A stretch of DNA of 64,000 nucleotides from NCBI GenBank assembly GCA_026005055.1, contig BPKI01000001.1:372001-436000 (forward strand), given 5' to 3'. The DNA is from Lysobacterales bacterium. Its GTDB lineage: Bacteria; Pseudomonadota; Gammaproteobacteria; Xanthomonadales; BPKI01. The first letter of the stretch is position 1. Every line of letters begins with the position of its first letter. Positions 58,405-64,000 of this stretch are shown piece after piece. A program made the position numbers and the translations under genes. Below the pieces are notes generated by a model. The model had not been told where the DNA came from. It saw only the letters and a program-made list of their open reading frames with translations, and ran no database searches.

Positions 58405-60867
58405 TCAGCGTCGAGCCATCGCAACGAGGGAGGCCAGGCCGCTCAGCCCGAGCAGCAGCACGAGCAGAACCAAGAGCTGCGGCGACACCGCCGGTACGGT
58501 GACCGGAAGCGGAAGACCCAGCGGGACCACCGCATTCGCCGTGACTTCGAGATCCTGTGCGCCGGCCCGCGCCAAGGCACGAGCCTGGTTGATGAGCTCC
58601 ATCGCAGGATTGAGATCCCCAGGCCGCACCGTGTACTCGGCTTCGCAGAGCGCACTCTCGCCGGGCAAGAGGGTAGCCGGCAAAAGCGGCGTGCAGCTGA
58701 GCAGCCCATCGAGCATGGGATCATCGATCAGCACCTGGCTCAAGGGGACCGTTCCCGTATTCTGGACGCGCAGGCGATAACGGATGCGCTCGCCCGGCTC
58801 GGCCCGCCCGCTGCCATTTCCATCCTGAAGCAGCGCTTCCTTGCTCAGCGCCAAAGCCGGTGCCCCCGCTGGGACTGCCACGGCGAGCGCCTGAGCGCGA
58901 AGCGGGCCGTAACCCCCACCGCTTTGGCGCTGGGCGGAGAGGGTGGCTTCGTTGAGGATCGAGCCATTGGCGACATCCGCAGCGGTCGTGAAATAGCTAC
59001 CCTCACAGCTCATGCTCGCCCCAGGGGCGAGAGATTGCGGTAGGCCGGGCGAGCACACGAGCCCAGGCAGCAGCGGATCGGAGATCGAGGTGATCTGAAT
59101 CGGCCGCTCGCCTGAGTTCAGCACGTTCAGGCGATAGCGGATCTCCTGGCCGGGTCCGGTATAGGGCGCGCCAGAGAGAACCTCCTTCACGAAGGAAAGT
59201 CGATCGCAGTCGGGAGAAAGCAGGCTTTGAAACCGCCTGCCTTGGCCGGCCCCGAGGAATCCGGCGGTCGCTCCATTCTCGGGAAACTCCGCGAGACTTG
59301 ATGAGCGCGTTTCGCCCGGCGGACCACCCTCCACTTCGATCTGAAGGCCTGGAGGATAGGAGCCCGTGTCGCTCGCGATCTCATAGACCCCGCCACCACC
59401 ACCCCCGCCGGGCCCGGCGCTCAGAGCGCCCGCATGAACGTGGTCGCCGCCCCGACCGCCGCGGAGGATGATCTGCCCGGCGAAGGCTGAAAGATCCCGC
59501 GCGTGGAGCTTCACCGAGCCGCCGCCTCCGCCACCACCGCCACCGCCGTCGCCTACCAGCGCCCCGCCGTAGCCGCCGCGGCCACCTTCGGCGCTGAAGC
59601 GACCGGTACCGGAGAGTCGAAGCGTCTCGACCAGGACGAAGCCTCCACCCGGACCACCGTTGCCGGCATCGGTACCCCCTCCCGCGCCCCCGCCGCCCCC
59701 GAAAAAGGCCTGACCGAAATAGTTGCCGCCGACCCAGTAAACCCCGTGGCCACCCCAGCCGCCTTTGGGGCGACGCCAATCCCCTCCCCAAGACGGGTCA
59801 CCCGGAGGCACCGAAAGGGCATCCCGATCGACGGTGGCGAGGCTATAACCGCCTCGCCCTCCCCCGGGGTGAGCTGGCCAAAGTGGGTCACCATACGCTG
59901 GATCGAGCGCCCAAGCGGGCGAAGAGCTCGCGGGAATACCCTGCCGTGCCAAACGGACGGGGGGCAGGCGTGAGTCGTACAAAATAGGCAAGGCCGTGTA
60001 TGTGGGAATGTCGATGTCGACGTGCGCCCCGCCGCCACCGCCACCGCCGCGGCTTCCACCCCCGCCGCCGCCATTGGCGGCCGGCCCTTCATCGAAATTC
60101 CCGGCCGGATTGGAAAAGGGGTAGCTACGGCCGGCATGGACGTGGGGGGGACCGCTCGCGATTCCCTCGCCCTTGTGTCCACCCGCAGGTACTGCATTGG
60201 TGCCGTAGGCGATCGGGGTCGGGTCGCCGGCGTTGCGGTCATCGGGATCGGCGAGACCTCCCCGGAAACCGCGCTCGGAAGCGCTGATTTCGCCCTCGAG
60301 AATCAGTTCCTCCGCGAGTAGGGCGATGACCCCACCGCGCTCCCCATCCCACGGCCGAGCGAGCAGCCGGGCGGCTGCGCTCACCTCCAGGCGTCGATAA
60401 GCAGGGACGCGGATCACCTGCGAATGCGCCGCCCGGAACGGTTGTCGCAAGCCCAGGCAGCTTACACCGTCGAACACCGGCTCGAGTTCGATGCGGTTGC
60501 CGTCCACCCGCGCCACCGTCCGAAGCTCGTAGTTGCCGGCGCCACCGTAGTCGCTCACCTCGCCGTACAACTCGTTGAAGTCGGAGCGAATCTGCGCCCC
60601 CCGCGCTTGGTAAAGCAAGATGAGATCACCTGCCCGGAGCGGACCGCCACCGACCGGTTCCGCGCTCACCAGCTGAGCAATGTCATCGACTTCGACGACG
60701 AGATCGCCCACGGCTGCATCGGTTGCAAGCCGCGCGTACTGATTCACGACGAAATCGCCGGAGCTGAAGCTGCGGTCGCCGTTCCGTACGGGGAAGGCCT
60801 GCGTCGCCAACGTCGGGAGGATGCAGAAGAGCGCCGTAAGGAACGAGCGAAGGAGCGGTCGCATCAT
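58405..60867 (-). CDS. secreted glycine-rich protein with two DUF11 domains and CTERM-like tail
   Basis: An 820-residue exported paralog of the 1717-residue protein. Signal peptide (LLRSFLTALFCILPTLATQA); N-terminal module with VVNQYARLATDAAVGDLV, AGDLILLYQARGA, GGHKGEGIAS and GGG loops; only two DUF11-like domains (KEVLSGAPYTGPGQE; ALLQDGNGSGRAEPGERI); tail VTVPAVSPQLL, hydrophobic helix, MARR. The N-module matches the larger protein along most of its length, while the repeat region is short and divergent. ATG 60867 has GAGG at a 7-base spacing. Surface function inferred. Confidence 0.88.
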   Translation of the reverse strand: MMRPLLRSFLTALFCILPTLATQAFPVRNGDRSFSSGDFVVNQYARLATDAAVGDLVVEVDDIAQLVSAEPVGGGPLRAGDLILLYQARGAQIRSDFNELYGEVSDYGGAGNYELRTVARVDGNRIELEPVFDGVSCLGLRQPFRAAHSQVIRVPAYRRLEVSAAARLLARPWDGERGGVIALLAEELILEGEISASERGFRGGLADPDDRNAGDPTPIAYGTNAVPAGGHKGEGIASGPPHVHAGRSYPFSNPAGNFDEGPAANGGGGGGSRGGGGGGGAHVDIDIPTYTALPILYDSRLPPVRLARQGIPASSSPAWALDPAYGDPLWPAHPGGGRGGYSLATVDRDALSVPPGDPSWGGDWRRPKGGWGGHGVYWVGGNYFGQAFFGGGGGAGGGTDAGNGGPGGGFVLVETLRLSGTGRFSAEGGRGGYGGALVGDGGGGGGGGGGSVKLHARDLSAFAGQIILRGGRGGDHVHAGALSAGPGGGGGGGVYEIASDTGSYPPGLQIEVEGGPPGETRSSSLAEFPENGATAGFLGAGQGRRFQSLLSPDCDRLSFVKEVLSGAPYTGPGQEIRYRLNVLNSGERPIQITSISDPLLPGLVCSPGLPQSLAPGASMSCEGSYFTTAADVANGSILNEATLSAQRQSGGGYGPLRAQALAVAVPAGAPALALSKEALLQDGNGSGRAEPGERIRYRLRVQNTGTVPLSQVLIDDPMLDGLLSCTPLLPATLLPGESALCEAEYTVRPGDLNPAMELINQARALARAGAQDLEVTANAVVPLGLPLPVTVPAVSPQLLVLLVLLLGLSGLASLVAMARR

Positions 60868-60935
60868 CGAGCACCTCGTGTCGGAGTCTAGTTCCTGCAC
60901 CGCAGCGGAAGGCCGCGATCCGATAGCTTCAATTC

Positions 60936-60951
60936 CGTGATGACTGTCACA
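60936..60951. promoter_or_regulatory. CRP/Clp-like dyad between the glycine-rich gene and rluE
   Basis: CGTGA-N6-TCACA matches nine of ten bases of the CRP consensus half-sites TGTGA-N6-TCACA. It lies 69 bases from the glycine-rich start and 97 bases before rluE. It may bind a CRP/Clp-type regulator, a known controller of surface traits in Xanthomonadales. Confidence 0.4.
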
Positions 60952-61047
60952 AAGTATAGGCCAGTGGTCCATGTGAACCCAAGACCGCCTCCGATCGAAG
61001 CCTGATGGCGCAATCTGCGCTTGCGCACGAGAAGGGATCACCCGCCG

Positions 61048-61656
61048 ATGTTGATCGCGTTCAACAAGCCCTACGGCGTGCTCTGCCAGTTCACCGACCG
61101 GCGCGAACCGCCGCGGCGTACCCTCGCCGAGTTCGGTTTCCCGCCGGGGGTGTACCCCGTCGGCAGGCTCGATCTCGACAGCGAGGGGCTGTTGCTGCTC
61201 AGCGACGAGGGTCCCTTGATCGCGAGGATCATCCACCCGCGCCATCCCTGGCCCAAGCGCTATCTGGTCGAGGTCGAAGGCGACATCGGCGAGGAGGCTC
61301 TACACCGGCTTCGATCCGGGGTGCTGCTTCGCGATGGGCTCACGAGGCCCGCTCGCGCTCGTCGCTTGCAGGCGCCGCCTTCTTGGCTCTGGCCGCGCGA
61401 TCCTCCCATCCGCTTCCGCAAGCGGGTGCCGACCAGTTTCATCGAGCTCACCCTGCGCGAAGGCCGCAACCGCCAGGTACGGCGGATGACGGCGGCGGTG
61501 GGTTTCCCGACCCTGCGCCTCGTGCGCACCGCCATCGGCCCCTATCGCGTCGAGGAACTGGCGCCAGGAGAATGGACGGTGCTCAGTCCGCCATCGGCTG
61601 CGCCCGTGCTTGCCAGCGCTCCTCGATCCGCGGCCGACCATCGGGACCGACGCTGA
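61048..61656 (+). CDS. rluE: 23S rRNA pseudouridine synthase RluE
   Basis: A 202-residue RsuA/RluE-type pseudouridine synthase with catalytic Asp in VGRLDLDSEGLLLL and the RNRQVRRM motif; no S4 domain, as in RluE, which modifies 23S U2457. ATG 61048 begins MLIAFNKPYGVLCQF. The last ~28 residues extend past the usual end and overlap the convergent hmuV gene by 74 bases. Confidence 0.93.
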   Translation: MLIAFNKPYGVLCQFTDRREPPRRTLAEFGFPPGVYPVGRLDLDSEGLLLLSDEGPLIARIIHPRHPWPKRYLVEVEGDIGEEALHRLRSGVLLRDGLTRPARARRLQAPPSWLWPRDPPIRFRKRVPTSFIELTLREGRNRQVRRMTAAVGFPTLRLVRTAIGPYRVEELAPGEWTVLSPPSAAPVLASAPRSAADHRDRR

Positions 61657-62401
61657 GCATGAGCGAGGTGCGGAAAGCCTGCTCGAAACACGCGCCGTCG
61701 CGGACCGCGTCCGGTCGCAGATCGGCAAGAAGCCGACCGTCGGCGAGGAGCAATACTCGGTCGGCGGCACGCAAGGCGAGATTGAGATCGTGCAGGCTCA
61801 CGATGCAGAGCGCGCCCTGCCCCGTCAGCCGGCGAAGCAGCGTGAGCACCTCGATCCGCGCCCCGAGATCAAGGCTCGCCGTGGGCTCGTCGAGCAGGAG
61901 CACCGGCGGCCCTGCCGGCCAATCCTCAGGGGATAGCCCCACCTGCGCGAGCACCCGAGCGAGCTGGACTTTCTGCTGCTGACCCCCGGACAGGCGGGTG
62001 TAAAGCCGGTCGCGGCTCTCCTCGAGCCCTACGGCCGCGAGCGCCTGCGCGATGATGCGCGCATCCACCGCCCGCGAGCTGCGATGCGGATAACGGCCAA
62101 GCCCCACCAACTCCTCGACCTGAAAGGCCGCCGCCTCCGGCACACGCTGAGGCAGAAAGCCAAGCCGCCGTGCCCGCTCTCGCCCCCGCCAGCGCAAAAG
62201 CTCCCGACCTGCCAGACGAAGCGAGCCGCGATAAGGGAGCAATCCCGCCAAGGCGAGCAGCAGCGTGGATTTGCCCGCCCCATTCGGGCCGAGCAGGGCC
62301 ACCACTTCGCCGGGCATGAAGGAAAGCGGCCCCGCGATGGCCAACACCTCGCGGCCGCCGCGCCGCACGCGCAGGCCACTGAGCTCCATGATCGCGCTCA
62401 T
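61583..62401 (-). CDS. hmuV: heme-type ABC transporter ATP-binding protein HmuV
   Basis: A 272-residue ABC ATPase: Walker A GPNGAGKST, signature LSGGQQQKVQLARVLAQ, Walker B PVLLLDEPTASLDL, switch His SLHDLNLA. FecE/BtuD/HmuV class; the neighbouring binding protein favours heme. ATG 62401 overlaps the permease stop (ATGA). Confidence 0.9.
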   Translation of the reverse strand: MSAIMELSGLRVRRGGREVLAIAGPLSFMPGEVVALLGPNGAGKSTLLLALAGLLPYRGSLRLAGRELLRWRGRERARRLGFLPQRVPEAAAFQVEELVGLGRYPHRSSRAVDARIIAQALAAVGLEESRDRLYTRLSGGQQQKVQLARVLAQVGLSPEDWPAGPPVLLLDEPTASLDLGARIEVLTLLRRLTGQGALCIVSLHDLNLALRAADRVLLLADGRLLADLRPDAVRDGACFEQAFRTSLMLSVGPDGRPRIEERWQARAQPMAD

Positions 62402-63420
62402 GCCGATCGTCGCCTGAGCAGCGCGAGGAAGAAGGGAGCGCCGAGCAGCGCCGTGAGAATGCCAAGCGGCAGCTCGAGCGGCCGCGCCAGAACCCTTGCG
62501 AGGAGATCGGCCAAGGCCAGCAAGCTCGCGCCGAGCAAAGCCGAGGCCGGAAGGAGCCCCCCATGGCGCGGGCCGAGCAGCATCCGCACCAGGTTGGGCA
62601 CGATCAAGCCGATGAAGCCGATGATCCCGGCAAAAGCGACCACGCTGCCCACCACCAAAGCCGCGCCCGCCAAGGCCAAGCGCTTGATCCACTCCACCGG
62701 CACTCCGAGCGAAGCGGCCTCCCCCTCGCCGAGCAAAAGCGCATCGAGCGCCCGCCGCTGCCAGAAGGCCAAGGCGAAAGCGAGGAGCAAAGCGAGGGCA
62801 ACCGCCGCCACCGCTTCGGGCTTCGCCGCCGCGAGCGAACCGAGCGTCCACAAGGTGAAGGCGCGCAGCTGATCATCCGCCGCGAGATAGACAAGAAGCC
62901 CGATCGCCGAGGAGCACAGCGCATTGATCGCGATCCCCGCGAGCAGGAGGTCGGCCACCGCATAGCGCCCGTCGCGGCTTGCGAGCGCAAGCGCCGCGAG
63001 CATCGCCAGAAGCGCGCCGACGAAGGCCGAAAGCGGCAGAACCCAGCTTGCCAGGGCAAGCCACTCAGGCAGAGCGATCAGCACGATCGCCGCCGCCAGC
63101 GCCGCCCCCGCGGAGCTGCCGATCAGGCCCGGGTCGGCGAGGGGATTGCGGAACAAGGTCTGCATCAAGGCGCCGGCCACGGCCAAGGCTGCGCCCGAGA
63201 CCAGGGCGAGAAGCACCCGCGGCAGGCGGATCTCCCAAAGGATCGCGCGCTCGACCGCGCGCGCCGGATCGCCGTCCCAAAGCAGGCGCAGGAGATCGCC
63301 CAAGGGCATCTCCACCGCGCCGAGACTCAGGGCGAAAAGCGGCACGATCAGCACCGCCAAGAGCAGCGCGGCGAAGATGAGCGCTTCGCTGAACGGATGC
63401 GCGCGGCGATCGAGCAGCAT
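62398..63420 (-). CDS. hmuU: heme-type ABC transporter permease HmuU
   Basis: A 340-residue FecCD/BtuC-family permease with about 8-10 membrane helices; conserved [23 protein letters not shown] (split here) and NPLADPGLIGSSAGAA, and GFIGLIVPNLVRML. Starts with ATGA overlap to hmuT. Works with hmuV and hmuT to move the ligand across the inner membrane. Confidence 0.9.
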   Translation of the reverse strand: MLLDRRAHPFSEALIFAALLLAVLIVPLFALSLGAVEMPLGDLLRLLWDGDPARAVERAILWEIRLPRVLLALVSGAALAVAGALMQTLFRNPLADPGLIGSSAGAALAAAIVLIALPEWLALASWVLPLSAFVGALLAMLAALALASRDGRYAVADLLLAGIAINALCSSAIGLLVYLAADDQLRAFTLWTLGSLAAAKPEAVAAVALALLLAFALAFWQRRALDALLLGEGEAASLGVPVEWIKRLALAGAALVVGSVVAFAGIIGFIGLIVPNLVRMLLGPRHGGLLPASALLGASLLALADLLARVLARPLELPLGILTALLGAPFFLALLRRRSA

Positions 63421-64000
63421 CAGCCTTGGCCCAAAAGAGCCGCGCGCACCGCGCGCACGCAGGCCGGCCAGGACAACCCCACATGGCCGAGGCAGTGCCC
63501 GCCGATGATCCCGAAGCGCCGCGCCCGGCCCGCCGGCGTTTGGCCCATCCCGGGCAGCGAAAAGACGATCGGCAAGCCATCGGGGCCGATCGCCTCGCCA
63601 ATGACGAAGATGATCTCCGGCGCGAGCTTGATCAGCGCCTCGGGCGAGAGCAGCTTGTAGCCCTCGTGCTCGGCCGGATGGAGGCCACCGGCCATTTCGA
63701 TCAGGGCGGTGAACAGGCTGTCGCGCCCGGCGATGAGCTGAGGCCGATTCCCGCCCGCGAGCACGAAGAGCGCGCGCGGCGGCGGTTCGAGCCGCGGCAA
63801 ACGCCGGATCGCTTCCATCTCGGCGCGAAATTGCGCAGCCACCGCTTCGGCCTCCTCGCGCTTGCCGAACTCGGCACCGAGCTCGGCCACCGTCGCCAAA
63901 AGCGCATCCTCGTCGAAGCGCTCGGGAAAGGCGCGCAGCGCCAAGCCCACCGCGCGAAGCTGCGCCAGCACCTCCGGCTGCACCTGGCCTTCGCTGTACC
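63420..64000 (-). CDS. hmuT: heme ABC transporter substrate-binding protein HmuT, C-terminal part
   Basis: The C-terminal ~192 residues of a periplasmic class III binding protein; the N-terminus is beyond the right edge. FVLAGGNRPQLIAGRDS, EGYKLLSPEALIKLAPEII and PAGRARR match HmuT-type heme-binding proteins more than BtuF or FepB. Its stop overlaps the permease start. Confidence 0.85.
   Translation of the reverse strand, partial: YSEGQVQPEVLAQLRAVGLALRAFPERFDEDALLATVAELGAEFGKREEAEAVAAQFRAEMEAIRRLPRLEPPPRALFVLAGGNRPQLIAGRDSLFTALIEMAGGLHPAEHEGYKLLSPEALIKLAPEIIFVIGEAIGPDGLPIVFSLPGMGQTPAGRARRFGIIGGHCLGHVGLSWPACVRAVRAALLGQG

Noticed and set aside
58396-58413. CGACGC/GCGTCG hairpin between the radical SAM gene and the glycine-rich gene as a terminator
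   Set aside because: It is a 6-bp stem overlapping the stop codon region with no T-run on either strand, too weak to call.

Overview
The window is a very GC-rich bacterial chromosome segment, densely coded on both strands. Gene order (def-fmt-rsmB-DUF4390-ntrY-ntrX-trkA-trkH divergent from lysM-dprA-smg-topA; engB divergent from cytochrome c4-dsbA-nuclease-bioF-bioH-bioC; trxA-rho divergent from rhlB) and family types (DUF494/Smg, PA0069-type radical SAM, RluE, AddAB-like helicase-nuclease) point to a gammaproteobacterium, most likely Xanthomonadales/Lysobacterales. That placement is inferred from gene content only; no rRNA gene is present.

Layout. 1-8316 (minus): one long run from def down to the start of trkH, covering translation start, rRNA methylation, an NtrY/NtrX two-component pair and potassium uptake. 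8422-13704 (plus): LysM protein, DprA, Smg and TopA, ending in a hairpin region shared with a convergent TonB-dependent receptor. 16766-25306: a Ycf46-like AAA ATPase divergent from a degenerate beta-lactamase-fold protein, acetyl-CoA synthetase, a K+/H+ antiporter, an NRDE/TANGO2 protein and two small membrane proteins. 25307-26242 is a 0.9 kb stretch without a convincing gene. 26243-29050: two paralogous secreted P-domain proteins whose 3' ends and terminators share an exact 80-bp repeat. 29139-34171 (minus): cytochrome c4, DsbA, a nuclease/phosphatase-fold protein and biotin genes bioF-bioH-bioC. 34260-45644 (plus): engB, a gspF-like gene, ftsE-ftsX, a dual-receiver response regulator, ung and an AddB/AddA-like pair. 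45740-48143: tRNA-Arg(CCG), a cytochrome c5-like protein and a lipoprotein nuclease. Then rhlB (minus), trxA-rho (plus) and an orphan gene of unknown function. 52044-60867: two large secreted glycine-rich/DUF11 proteins flanking a radical SAM gene; the larger carries nine near-identical DUF11 repeats. 61048-64000: rluE convergent with a heme-type ABC importer (hmuT-hmuU-hmuV), hmuT cut by the window edge.

The housekeeping part is ordinary and largely in translationally coupled operons (many ATGA/GTGA stop-start overlaps). The less familiar part is the set of four exported proteins (two P-domain, two glycine-rich/DUF11), all with a C-terminal tail of Pro motif, hydrophobic helix and Arg-rich end resembling IPTL/PEP-CTERM sorting signals. 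They look like a surface-protein repertoire sorted by machinery outside this window, and they show DNA-level signs of duplication, repeat homogenisation and compensated frameshifting. Other points of interest are an NtrX-like regulator without the sigma-54 GAFTGA loop, a pseudo-receiver domain beside ftsEX, a pseudo-beta-lactamase, and a TTG-started trxA behind a structured leader.
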